From Leptidea sinapis (lineage: Eukaryota > Arthropoda > Insecta > Lepidoptera > Pieridae): a stretch of DNA of 64,000 bases. The stretch spans positions 4,550,501 to 4,614,500 of the forward strand of contig NC_066282.1 of assembly GCF_905404315.1 (NCBI RefSeq), given 5' to 3'. The stretch's first letter is position 1; each line of letters opens with the position of its first letter. Shown here one piece after another: positions 52,213 through 62,608 of the stretch. A program made the translations under genes and the position numbers. The notes below the pieces were generated by a model, which was not told where the DNA came from, searched no databases, and worked only from the letters and a program-made list of their open reading frames with translations.

Positions 52213-52757
52213 TTATTTAATAATAGTATTTGTATATTATATCAAATTTCGATAAGTTTATCAAATTTTGTTCATATTATTTGTTGTTATATGTTGTATC
52301 CGTTAATGTTTTTCCAAATAAAGATACCTTACAATTTGCGATACCGAATTTTTGATCAGGGCGTATCACTTTTTCTTATAAAAAAAAGAAAATAAACAAC
52401 ACTTTCACGTTGCAAGAAAGAAACTGAACCGAGATAAACAAAGGGTTTTCACATCAGCGTACATTTTCCCCCGTGATTATCCTTTCCCTCGAAAGTGCAC
52501 CTAATTTGTCGGGGTAAAAAATTGCTCCAATTTTTATACTGCTTTCAGTGAACCTTTTTGTGTAGACTTTATGGATAACAGAGTAAATTGGGTCAGATTT
52601 CTCATTGAGAATCTATATATGTTGGAAATATTTTGGGAAATTTTATCTGCGATTAATGGATTTTACATTATGAGTAGAATAATCTTCTACCAAAGACGTG
52701 TAAGGAGCTTAGATCGACAATATAAAATATTACTATAAAGTACGCGTCAACCACAAA
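52213..52757. other. Unassigned stretch
   Basis: 52240-52335 ends TTCCAAATAAAGATACCTTA, resembling a retroposon tail. No gene recognised. Confidence 0.4.
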
Positions 52758-53024
52758 ACGGCGCCTATTTCTGCCGTGAAGCAGTAATGTGTAAGCATTA
52801 CTGTGTTTGAAGGGTGGTCTGAAGGGCGCCGTAGCTAGTGAAATTTCTGGGCAAATGAGACTTAACATGTTATGTCTCAAGGTCACGAGCGCAGATGTAG
52901 TGACATTCAGAATTTTTGGGGTTTATCAAGAATCCTGAGTGGCACTGCATTGTAATGGGCAGGGCGTATCAATTACCATCAGCTGAAAGACTTGCTCGTC
53001 TTGTCCCTTATTTTCATAAAAAAA
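52758..53024 (+). mobile_element. LINE-B element
   Basis: Sense copy: GGCGCCTATTTCTGCCGTGA, the exact hairpin CAGTAATG-TGTAAG-CATTACTG, GGGCAAATGAGACTTAAC, GGCACTGCATTGTAATGGGC, ending CCCTTATTTTCATAAAAAAA. 5'-truncated before the GGCTAGAT block. Confidence 0.8.
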
Positions 53025-54046
53025 CAATTATTGCGTGGGATATATGTGTGTGTTAATTTTGATCGCGTTAAAATTAACCAATAGCATTGCTTACCGTTAA
53101 AAATGGTATGGTTATTGGTATGTAATTTGTCCCTACACTGTATATATAATACGACTAAGTTCTATGATAATTGTGTTGTGTTAATTGTAATGTTCGGGTG
53201 AACAGAGGGGTCTTGAAATGACAACGTCAGAGTTACGGTAAAATCAGAGTCTATTAAAAAGTAATAAAATGCAGTTTGTCAAACTTACATGGTCATTTTC
53301 ACCACTACCACGACTGCTTAGGCAATACAATGAGATGAATAGAAAAATAGAGAACTTAGAAATATATTCCAATAGCCCACAGGAATTTAAAGGTAACCTA
53401 CGAAAACATTCCACATAATAAAAACCAACAGGCATTTATTTTTTATCATTTATTCCTTTTTTAATCTAATAATTGTAGTCTTATACAACTAAAAGTCCAT
53501 AATCAACTTTAAATTGTTATTTTATTTTAGTTTATATTATGTTATTAGTTAATAATAATAAAAAATGCTCGAATGCACAATCACTCATGAAAACATGTAC
53601 TTATTTGTTTTAAGTTTTCTTATTTGTATTATTGTTCAAACCGTAGGTATTATTATAGTTTACTTCAACTGTTATCTTTATAAGTCGTTTGCCACATCCA
53701 GTCCTTCTTATTCCGGATGAATAGAAAAATATGTTGATGTTCTTTTGTTGAGAATTTTTTATGTACCTTCATTTTTTTGTAATTGTTCACTTTGTTTGTT
53801 TTGCATGCTAAGTCATAGAAACCTAAGTTTATTATATTGTATATTTATGTAAAATTCTCATGTAAGTGATTTTATGTTAAATCTTATGAGAATAAATGTC
53901 TTTAAACCGAAACCGAATAATAATGTTGTAAATAGTAAGTAGTTAATTGTCACAGCAGCAACTATGAATTTTGTGTACATCTGTTATTAGTACTCACATC
54001 AGTAATTTAATTTTTTGTAATACGATATTATGTAATTGTAATATGT
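53025..54046. other. Unassigned AT-rich stretch
   Basis: 53870-53915 (TGAGAATAAATGTCTTTAAA) looks like a retroposon tail. No gene recognised. Confidence 0.4.
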
Positions 54047-54345
54047 GTTTTTTTTTATGGAATAGGAGGACAAACGAGCGTACGGGTCACCTGTTGTTAA
54101 GTGATCACTACACAACACCAGAGGAATCACAGGAGCCGGCCTTTAAGGAAGGTGTACGCGCTTTTTTTTGAAGGTACCCATGTCGTATCGTCCCGGAAAC
54201 ACCGCACAAGGAAGTTCATTCCACAGCTTTGTAGTACGTGGAAGAAAGCTCCTTGAAAACCGCACTGTGGAGGACCGCCACACATCCAGATGGTGAGGAT
54301 GATATCCTAACTTGTGGCGTGTCGTGCGAAGGTGGAATTTGGTGT
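54047..54345 (-). mobile_element. LINE-A 3' end, antisense
   Basis: The minus strand reads FHLRTTRHKLGYHPHHLDVW, STVRFSRSFLPRTTKLWNEL, PCAVFPGRYDMGTFKKKRVH, then the tail reversed. It ends with a poly-T run. The clearest RT C-terminal reading among the LINE-A copies, but shortened around the GCGTTGCC block. Confidence 0.83.
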
Positions 54346-54579
54346 ACATGTGCGAAAATGTGTGTACTGTTGATATATCATTAAGAATAAATAAATAAAT
54401 AAACTTATTTAAGGAACTACAGCTACTAGAGCGTATCGAGCGCTACTCGAGGAAGTATAAAGAAGTATGAGGAACTGCCTATTCAGCCGGGCGGAGGACT
54501 TAATAACTATATAATGTAAAGATCATTAAGCTAGCTATAACAATCTAAACAAAAAAATAACATGGACTTCGCTTCCTTA

Positions 54580-54872
54580 ACGGCCGTTCCCAATATGCAG
54601 TCTATCTCTTACTTGAGATAAAAATCGTAACTATCGTTGACTTTTCTGTCCCAATAAACTTATCGACGGTAACTCACCTTATCCGTGCACGCTGTCTGTC
54701 AATGGGACGAAGTATAGCTTACCAGCGATATAAAGTTTGTATGGAATTTGCACGCGTCCCAATATAAGGCGATAAGAATGATTTATCGGGTATATTGGGA
54801 CAGGTTCAGATTATTGACAGTATAAGGTAGTAATTTATCTCTATCTGTAGATAGTATATTGGAAACAGCCGT
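54580..54872. mobile_element. Mariner-type MITE with TA target duplication
   Basis: TA at 54578-54579 and 54873-54874. Left terminus ACGGCCGTTCCCAATATGCA; right terminus reversed ACGGCTGTTTCCAATATAC. The interior has GTCCCAATAAACTTATCG and its inverse GATTTATCGGGTATATTGGG, so the element can fold completely. No transposase. Confidence 0.7.
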
Positions 54873-54878
54873 TAGTGG

Positions 54879-55530
54879 TAAATGATAATTACTAATGATT
54901 TCTAATAGTCGTTATCATAATGATCCTTCGAAAGTACAATCGCTTACAAAAGTGAATAGATTTTATATCATGTACATTCAATAACAAAAGTTTAATAATA
55001 TGCAAATATTACAAAATGCCCAGCAACTCTCATGATTTGGTAGCATTATACCCAATAATTTCGCTATAATATTAATTATTAAGTAAACTAAGTGAATTGT
55101 ACTCACCGGTGATAGGTTATGTTACAGTAAGCTTTGGTTTGTAATACTATTTGATTTTTACACCATAAAATGGTAACAATTCGGCATTTTTGTCGATTGT
55201 CGTCTCACGTTGCACGTTCTGTGTCTGAATGCCGACTGACCCCGCATCATATATCATTTGGTTAGTAGAGGTCACTTGACCGCTGCACGGTTCAATTAAT
55301 ACTTTATGAAATACATCTATTTATTTCGTTCTATAGTCATAAAAAATTAATAAAATTTGCAATATCTTGTGTACTTGGATTATAATAATTGTGTATAAAT
55401 ATTACTCTATTAAGTTTGTTCTGAATGGTCACGATTCCTTAGTCGATTCGAGCCGACTTTACTCGAGTATACTCAATACCCAGAAAATACTCAACTCGGA
55501 AGTTTCATTTCAAAAATATTAGACGCCTAT
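54879..55530. other. Unassigned stretch
   Basis: On the minus strand GGTGAGTACAATTC follows CTATCACC at about 55105, a donor-like site with somewhat GC-richer sequence before it. I could not identify a coding exon. Confidence 0.3.
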
Positions 55531-55822
55531 TTTTTTTATGAAAATAAGGGACGAGACCAGCTACGTTCAGCTGTTGGTATCTGATACGCCCTACTCAGGA
55601 TTCTTGAAAATCCAAAAATTCTGAGCGGCACTACAATTGCGCTCGTCACCTTGAGACATAAGATGTTAAGTCTCATTTGCCCAGTAATTTCACTAGCTAC
55701 GGCACCCTTCAGACCGTAACACAGTAATGTTTACACATTACTCCTTCACGGCAGAAATAGGCTCCGTTGTGGTACCCATAATCTAGCCGGCTTCCTGTGC
55801 AAAGGAGCCTCCCACTGGAATT
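55531..55822 (-). mobile_element. LINE-B element
   Basis: Antisense copy with TTTTTTATGAAAATAAGGG, GATACGCCCTACTCAGGATT (the GCAGTGCC block is deleted), TTCTGAGCGGCACTACAATT, GAGACATAAGATGTTAAGTC, ending CTGTGCAAAGGAGCCTCCC. The first arm of the main hairpin is deleted. Confidence 0.8.
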
Positions 55823-56161
55823 TAAACCGATGTCACCCATAAGTAATAGTTCCTCAACCTAACCGGATTGTAACGACGAAACACAAACATTGAACAGTGC
55901 CTCCTCCCGTCCCCCCCCCTCCCTCCGTCGCCCGCCACCCGCACTGTTCTGCATAATCGATCGCTCATCGCAGCCTTTTGTAGACACACCGCTGGCTGTT
56001 TCATACAATTTATCATCTGTTGTTCTATATTTTTGCGATATCACATGCGTTCGTAACTTGTTCGTTCCATGGGGATTACGTGAGGGTTCTGGATGTCTAA
56101 AAGTAAAATGAAACCCTTCTTGGCTTCTACCACTGGGAGACTTCTTTGTATGAGATGCCGG
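55823..56161. other. C-rich block, unassigned
   Basis: 55903-55945 is a pyrimidine-rich, C-rich tract (CCTCCCGTCCCCCCCCC, then CGCCCGCCACCCGC). Overlapping minus readings of GRRREGG type are composition artefacts. Confidence 0.45.
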
Positions 56162-56963
56162 ATAAAGGCATAAAAAGGCATAAAACGCATTTATTTTCTC
56201 AAAATTGATTCCTTTAGAATTCTTTTTGATGTTATTTCATTTCTTATACTACTAGATACTACTACCGCTTCGGAAACAAATGGCGCTCTGTGAGAGAAGA
56301 AGGGGCGCAAGAAAGCAGTCATTTCTATCGCTATAAAATAATCTAGACCCAGGCTGTCCGATCATTTAGATATTCAGCAGTGGAGTAATAGGATTTACGA
56401 CAGAGCCATTTTTTTATAAAACATTTAAATTTATTTATAGATAATGCCTGAACAGTGGCTGGGACTTTATTGTAGAAGTGTATACATTTACCCTTAAAGC
56501 TATTATGTATCTTATGAAGCCTACTAGAATTAGTTAGAAGCAATCCCTTATTTCTAGTGTTATAATAATGAAAATCACTATTAAGAGCAAAAAGGTGACG
56601 ATTTTTGTTAACATATATAAAATTTTCATAAATGTACTGACAATGAACAGTCATAATATTTATTTCTTTAAATTTTTCTTTGAGAGACTGTCTATAACCA
56701 AGCTGATATACAGCACGAACAGCTCTCTTTTGCAGTGCAAACACTATATCAATGTCAGCAGCATGACCCAATAGTAATATACCGTACGTCATGATGCTGT
56801 GAAAATAACTAAAGTACACTAATCTAGCGGTCGCAACATTCGTGTACTCTCTAATCTTTCTAACTGCATATGCCGCAGAGCTGAGTCTATCTGCTAGATG
56901 GGTAATATGTGGACCCCACTGAAGCTTTTTATCTAACGTGATACCCAAGAAGATAAATGGGCA
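56162..56963 (-). mobile_element. LINE-C, longest copy
   Basis: A 201-codon uninterrupted RT C-terminal reading (56948 to 56343): MGITLDKKLQWGPHITHLAD, RLSSAAYAVRKIREYTNVAT, FALQKRAVRAVYQLGYRQSL, CIHFYNKVPATVQALSINKF, YYSTAEYLNDRTAW and stop. The 3' UTR follows to AAAAGGCATAAAAAGGC at 56164. The RT thumb and C-terminal region of a CR1/Jockey-type element. The catalytic palm is missing, so it is not autonomous, but the open frame suggests a young copy. Confidence 0.85.
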
Positions 56964-57977
56964 TAGCAGCGCCTTTTATTGCCATTAAGCATTACGATGT
57001 GTTTGTGTGTGTGTCTGTTTCAGCTTGAAAATGTTTGGTCTAATGAATTAAGCATCAGTGGACTTGGAAATTATTGACATTGAAAAAAGCCCAAAGAAAA
57101 AGAGAAAATTAAGAAGGATAAATAGTTTATTAATACGCAAACGAAACTTGTTAATAATTATATATCTTAAGGCCATTTTTTGTAATTACTACGTTAATTG
57201 ATATACCTATGTACAAAAGTTATACATCTTGCCTATTTTGGCAGATCTTACTTATCACACCACTAACGTTAAGATGTAAAAGGTGTACTAAAACCCGTGG
57301 TGTGAAGACGAGGAAAAAAACATTATCCGTCCATACTCATTCGTTATCTAAACTATCGAGAATGTCGAGATCATGAGAATAGAAATTGACACATCACATA
57401 TCAATTACCAACAGGGTGTAGTAAAATCCTTGGTGTGACGACGAGGAAAAGAAATTACTTGCCACACTGGTGTGACCACGAGTCGGGAATGAAAATATTT
57501 TGTATGTAATATAGTTTGTACGACGTATTACCAAATATTTCTATGAACCTACCACACCTAACTTAGATTTAGTTGTCTGTGGCACCAAACCAACTTTGCT
57601 TTTTTGGCGACGTTAAAGTACGGCGAACAATGCTTTTTAAGGCAATAGAGCATAGATTTTTTCAAGGACTCAATACAATATCTACTTTTATAGGTAATCG
57701 CTCCACCAATCCAATACTTTTAGTGTCATTCTTTATGGCTTATTATTGTCAGAAAAGATTTCTTATCAGAGCTTGCAGAACACACAATGACTGTTATAAC
57801 CACATAGACATATTTCGATTTATTTATCTTACTATACAAGGTAGTTGGTCGGATCCGATGGTACCTTTTCCTTATCTTCTTCGAATTGTATTTTATACAA
57901 TATACAACTAAATATGTCTAATAAAACTCTTTTGCGAACATTTGAATAGAATATATATTCAATAATTTAACTATAAT
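56964..57977. other. Unassigned stretch
   Basis: 57280-57480 has GTGTGAAGACGAGGAAAAA, GGTGTGACGACGAGGAAAAG and GTGTGACCACGAGTCGGG, three loose repeats of one phrase. The 112-codon plus reading at 57573-57911 has no motif and I do not call it a gene. Confidence 0.4.
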
Positions 57978-58605
57978 CACACGGTGAAACGCAAATACAA
58001 CAAAACCCTTTTGAAATTATTGATTTGAAACCACTTTCAAGCATTTTACACACACGCTGCAACCACAATCATTTCGGTTTTCGTTGAGAAATACGTGTGC
58101 ATAATGAGTTCTTCAAGTGACGAAGAAATTGTGGTTATGTATTTGTATCTTCGACAAAGAAGAAGGCACAAAAGAAGAACTATGTGGATACATCCCTACA
58201 TTGAGAAGAATATCAGCTGTCGCATGTTTGTGGCTGCCAAAGAATTACAAGAAACTGATAGAATGCTTTATCAGTCTCAGTCTTGCGAGAGTAGCTTCAT
58301 AGTGTGATATTATACAAGCAAGGATAGTTTTCCACTTCTAACACAAGTTTAATGTTATTTTGTTCGTCGACAGCCATTTTGTAAAAATGACGCCAAGACA
58401 AAAAATGAATGAAACGCAACGCGAGTTTCCTGCACGCCGGTTTCAATGATTTAACTAATAACAGATTAATGAATAACAGATTTACAACGCGTTTCAAACT
58501 GGTCGCGTCATGTGTGGTCTCTCAACGGAATCTATGGCAGAAACTTAAATGCAACTCAAAAGTAACTAGTAGTTGCAGTTTCGTTGCATTTTGTTTCACC
58601 GTGTG
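57978..58605. mobile_element. Harbinger-derived TIR element
   Basis: CACACGGTGAAAC (57978-57990) has its exact reverse complement at 58593-58605, followed inward by CGCAAATACAAC versus AAAATGCAACG. The interior holds the start of a PIF/Harbinger-type protein (58104-58307). At 628 bp it is an internally deleted element. A 3-bp target duplication is not obvious. Confidence 0.72.
58104..58307 (+). pseudogene. PIF/Harbinger transposase N-terminal fragment
   Basis: 67 codons: MSSSSDEEIVVMYLYLRQRR, RHKRRTMWIHPYIEKNISCR, MFVAAKELQETDRMLYQ, then SQSCESSFIV and stop. The acidic start, basic RRRHKRR run and W(I/V)HPYxxxNxxxRxFVxAKEL pattern are typical of the N-terminus of insect HARBI1-like nucleases. 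The FYRMSxxSF block that should come next is replaced by a stop. The DDE nuclease is entirely absent. It may still be translated as a short protein. Confidence 0.7.
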
Positions 58606-58804
58606 TTCTGGGCCTAAATGATTCATAACAATTGGGCAGTCGGGTGACCAGCAGTCAGCACGTCGGATACTTTCTACTGCCCCAAGAAGAAGTGCCGAAT
58701 AGCTGACAGCAATTCGTAACAGTTACCCCACTACCAATCCCAATAATACGAAACTACCAACTTCATAATAAAGTGACATCACTAAGATTTTGCATGTGAT
58801 TACA

Positions 58805-59143
58805 TCTTCTATATATATAAAAATGAATTGCTGTTCGTTAGTCTCGCTAAAACTCGAGAACGGCTGAACCGATTTGGCTAATTTTGGTCTTGAATTATTT
58901 GTGGAAGTCCAGGGAAGGTTTAAAAGGTGAAAAAATATGAAAATGGAATGAAATAAAAACAATAATTTTGTTTTTCCTTTGATGTGTCCCCCGTCATTCA
59001 AAAATCAAATTGAAAGAATAGCTTAAAATAAATAACACAGTAGAATCTTTATATCTTTCTTACTTTCTCAGGAGGTAAATAACAAACTTGATTTTAGCTA
59101 TCTACCATTTATATGGCAATACGAAGTTTGCTGGGTCAGCTAG
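58805..59143 (+). mobile_element. Helitron-like element
   Basis: A at 58804, start TCTTCTATATATATAAAAAT, CTCGAGAACGGCTGAACCG, GGAAGTCCAGGGAAGG. End GGCAATACGAAGTTTGC-TGGGTCAG-CTAG at 59143, followed by T. The 5' half matches 51820-52212 (reverse); the 3' end matches the 19389 subfamily, so it is a mosaic. Confidence 0.78.
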
Positions 59144-59774
59144 TAATATTATAATTATTGAAAATATACTTAATATAAAGACTAAAACAATATAATGTTA
59201 ACAGGTTACAAAGCATTCTAGTAACATTATCATAAATAATTGTTGGTACCAATTCGAATGTTAATAACTATAAACATATGTATAATTCTAAATATTCGTA
59301 ACGACTTGTAAATATATAATATTTAAGTCAACTTCTTCTTTCGCGCTGTGTAAAGTACAAAAGTTGTGAAACTTCCGTTGAAGTTTGTAAACTTTTGCAT
59401 TAGACCAATATTACGCGACAGACTGTGACTGAACAAACTTTCTCAACTTGCCAATTTTTATAGTTGTTTAAACTTCTTTATGTCTATCTTATCACATGAA
59501 TGCGATATATTGTAACTCTATCGTGCCTGTAATTTATATGAACTGCCATCGACTGAAATGGATATGATCATGGAAAAATATTAAATACCGTTAAACCACA
59601 TTTAAAATAATATTATTACTGTAATTGTTAATAGAATTCTTTATTTGCCATTAAGACAAAAAAGTCACATGAAAGATAAGTTAAATAAAAATGGTTAGCA
59701 TTAATAAATTATCCGGTGTTATATGTGGTTATTACAAAGAATAGGTGGTTTATACACAACAACATGACAGTTGA
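59144..59774. other. Unassigned AT-rich stretch
   Basis: No gene or element recognised. Confidence 0.4.
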
Positions 59775-60070
59775 AGTTTTCCTGCGAGATCGAATCAGAA
59801 ATGAGAAGATCCGTAGGAGAACCAAAGTTACCGACAACGGCCGCAGTGAGCATGGCACATAGTTCGGCAGATAGATGGCCGTTGGGGCAGTAAAATCCTC
59901 GAATGGCGACCACGTACCGGAAGACGAAGTGTTGGTAGGCCCCCCACAAGATAACTCGACGATCTGGTCAAGATCGCCGGAATACGTTGGATGAGGGCAG
60001 CGCAGGACCAATCGTCGTGGAAATCTTTGGGGGACACCTTTGTCCAGCAGTGGATGTCTTCCAGCTGATT
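59775..60070 (+). mobile_element. Non-LTR retrotransposon RT C-terminal remnant
   Basis: Across two frames: FLRDRIRNEKIRRRTKVTD, then (after about 50 decayed bases) DGRWGSKILEWRPRTGRRSV, GRPPTR, LDDLVKIAGIRWMRAAQDQ, SSWKSLGDTFVQQW and stop. The GRPPTRWxDDL...RWMxAAQDR...FVQQW series is an RTE-like/endonuclease-RT C-terminus. Frameshifts and an in-frame stop show it is dead. Confidence 0.78.
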
Positions 60071-60302
60071 ATGAATACAACAATCTAGTGTTAGGATATA
60101 GTGATACACTACAATAACAAAGTGACGATTTACGAATACAGTATACGATTTTCATAAAAATTATCAAAAACCCCAAGAATGTTCAATTTGAGCAGTGACG
60201 ACAACTATACGAAGTCTGGTTATTATTTATCAAAAAGTAATTAAATACATAAAATACCCAGTTTAAGTCTAGCAAATGTTGTGGATCAATACAAATGTTT
60301 AT

Positions 60303-60530
60303 TTAGGAATCAATTTTCATTAGGGTGGCGAGTCGTAAATTGCGGAAAGCGATTACTTGTGAAAGCATTCCGAGAGTATTTGCAACGGGCGTCCCGTTTG
60401 TGAGTTCCATCTCATTGCGCCCGACGAGATTCTCCATAAGCGAATCGATTTTCATACTTATGGCTATTTCTTCGTTTTCATCTTTTGCTTATTCATTTTC
60501 CAACTCGTCTGCGAGAGATTGGCTTTTTAA
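60303..60530 (-). pseudogene. Unidentified coding relic with one stop
   Basis: Minus strand from about 60522: SLADELENE, TAA, AKDENEEIAISMKIDSLMEN, LVGRNEMELTNGTPVANTLG, MLSQVIAFRNLRLATLMKID, S and stop at 60303. One TAA interrupts about 70 codons of normal-looking, acidic, helix-favouring sequence. I do not recognise the family. It could be a processed pseudogene, a dead exon or a retrotransposon ORF1 piece. No splice acceptor is convincing. Confidence 0.45.
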
Positions 60531-60612
60531 TTATATTGATATAAAGTGACGGGAAATACTAGGGGGTAATAAATGTAAGATTATTGAAGTTACTTGCCTT
60601 GTTTAGTCATTT

Positions 60613-60952
60613 TTATTGCACAGGATGCCGGCTAGATAATATAATATAATATTGACACACTTTTTACACAAATTATCTTGCCCCAAGTTAAGCGTATATA
60701 GCCTGTGTTATGAGTTACAAGACAATGATATATTTAATACAATATACTTACTTAAACATACATAAATTCATATAAACATACATAAATACATTTTAAACAT
60801 CCATGACTCGGAAACAAACATCCATATCCATCATATAAATGCTTGCACCTACCGGGATTCGAACCCGATCATGGGTACCACAACGGCGCCTATTTCTGCC
60901 GTGAAGCAGTAATGTGTACTGTGTACGTAGCCAGTGAAATTACTGACAATAG
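60613..60952 (+). mobile_element. LINE-B element split by a SINE
   Basis: 60613-60640 (GCACAGGATGCCGGCTAGAT) and 60869-60952 (ATGGGTACCACAACGGCGCC, GAAGCAGTAATGTG) are contiguous in other B copies. The 3' two thirds are lost after GTAGCCAGTGAAATTACTG. Confidence 0.72.
60641..60868 (-). mobile_element. tRNA-derived SINE inserted in LINE-B
   Basis: Antisense copy of 31703-31992: reversed tail AATATAATATAATATTGACAC, CTTGCCCCAAGTTAAGC, CATGACTCGGAAACAAAC, then the B box read in reverse (GGGATTCGAACCC). It stops there, so the A-box half of the head is missing. Confidence 0.78.
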
Positions 60953-61084
60953 ACAGACAAATAACAAATTAAAATGTTGACTTATACCATTATATGTCTA
61001 TTTGTAGACATTTTATATATACTTGGTTTATTCTCATGTATGAATTTAAACCAAGTTTATTTTGTAAGGCCAATAATGTATAAA

Positions 61085-61583
61085 TAGATTTGGCATAAAA
61101 AGGCATTTATTTTTTCTCAAAATTGATTCCTTTAGAATTCTTTTTGATATCATTTCTAATAATTACTAGATACTACTACCGCTTCGGAAACAAATGGCGC
61201 TCTGAGAGAGAAGAAGCGGCGCAAGAAACTCTCCCAGCATTATTTTTTTGCGCTCTTTTCAATAAAAATATACAATATTGTACAGTCATTTCTATCGCTA
61301 TAAAATAATCACAATCTAGTCCCAGGCTGTCCCATCATTTAGATATTCAGCAGTGGAGTAATACGATTTACGACAGAGCCTTTTTTTATAAAACATTTAA
61401 ATTTATTTATAGATAATGCCTGAACAGTGGCTTGGACTTTATTATAGAAGTGTATACATTACCTTCAGGCTATTATGTATCTTATGAAGCCTACTAGAAT
61501 TAGTTACAAGCAATCCCTTATTTCTAGTGTTATAATAATGAAAATCACAATTAAGAGCAAAAAGGTGACGATTTTTGTGAATG
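61085..61583 (-). mobile_element. LINE-C 3' end
   Basis: 3' UTR from 61085 (AAAAAGGCATTTATTTTTTC, TAGAATTCTTTTTGATATC, AAATGGCGCTCTGAGAGAG). The coding tip on the minus strand is HKNRHLFALNCDFHYYNTRN, KGLLVTNSSRLHKIHNS, broken by a small deletion near 61465, then INKFKCFIKK and YYSTAEYLNDGTAWD. 5'-truncated at 61583. Confidence 0.8.
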
Positions 61584-62361
61584 TGTAAGCAGGTTGCAGA
61601 AAAAGTTCTAGATTTGAATCTTATAAACGTATCACGTTCCATGGACTAACGTTCGTTGTTCGCTAAAAGTTTATCAACTTGATAGTGATTTATGATGCTA
61701 TCCCATTCCAGGATATCGATATCTGTCAGCTATCTTCGGATGCGTATTGAATATTTATTGAAAGGAGGTTTTTACGTGGCTTACATTCGAGCGAATTGGC
61801 AGAAGATGTCACGTAACAAAAAAGCGTTATGTTCTCATTAAGGCGACACTAAATGCCAGCGACCTTGAGCGATAAGAGTTCACGGCTGCTGGCCCGCCAT
61901 CTATGTAACAAAGCCAATATTTTCAAAATTCATTGGTGGAAAACAGTTTATATGCTTACAATCCTCGTTATTCACTACTAATCTGAATTAATAAACCTAC
62001 ACAAAAAAGTACTAGCTATAAGAACAACCTTTCTGAGAGAAGTACCAAAAAAATGCGTCACGCCATGCCAAAAAACTTGTTTAACTTCAAAGAAAAGTGG
62101 TAGTTCAAAAAGGCTCGGCAGTGTTAACTATAACCAACAGCAATCATTAGCAACCTACAAATAAGACTTAAGGATATGTGTAACAGGATTAAGTAGTGTT
62201 CATAGCTTGAAATGCTATACTTTCACCATAAAACTTGTCTAAAAACACCATGTTTGCGTGTTTTCTGCTTACTCTTCGCCTTTAAGACGTTCGGTTCTTT
62301 CCGGCGTAATTATCCCAATTACGCCGGTTAATTATAGTCTAACGTCCAATTTTTTATGCGT
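61584..62361. other. Unassigned stretch with an 11-bp inverted repeat
   Basis: CCGGCGTAATT at 62301-62311 is the exact reverse complement of 62317-62327, loop ATCCC. No gene recognised. GCGACCTTGAGCGATAAGAG near 61859 is isolated. Confidence 0.4.
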
Positions 62362-62608
62362 TAGATTTACAAGAGCGACATCTCAAGTCAATTTCCTAAT
62401 ATACAAATATTGGGGTTAAGCAGGTTATAAGCTGTAAAGTAGATCCTGTAGATGAAGCCACAACCTGAGAGTTGAACAAAGAATACAAAATTTTATAACG
62501 ATACGTCACTCGAACGGTTAGCCCAGTTGGCAGCGCACTGGCACGGAACGCCAGAGGGTTCGAGTCCCGCATCGTTCATAAAATTTTGTTTTCAAATTTT
62601 ATTTGTCA
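62362..62608 (+). mobile_element. S-T repeat, most complete copy
   Basis: Body GATTTACAAGAGCGACATC, GGGGTTAAGCAGGTTATAAG, GAGAGTTGAACAAAG, then the tRNA-like core at 62512-62577 (GAACGGT/ATCGTTC acceptor, CTGGC-ACGGAAC-GCCAG anticodon arm, GGTTCGAGTCCC). The 3' part is TTCATAAAATTTTGTTTTC. The tRNA-like core lies at the 3' end, the reverse of a normal SINE. Confidence 0.72.

Noticed and set aside
55822..56044. Gly/Arg-rich minus-strand readings
   Set aside because: Artefact of the C-rich tract at 55903-55945 in two overlapping frames.
57573..57911. 112-codon plus-strand open reading
   Set aside because: No known motif, AT-rich chance composition and no splice context; similar lengths are expected by chance in 64 kb.
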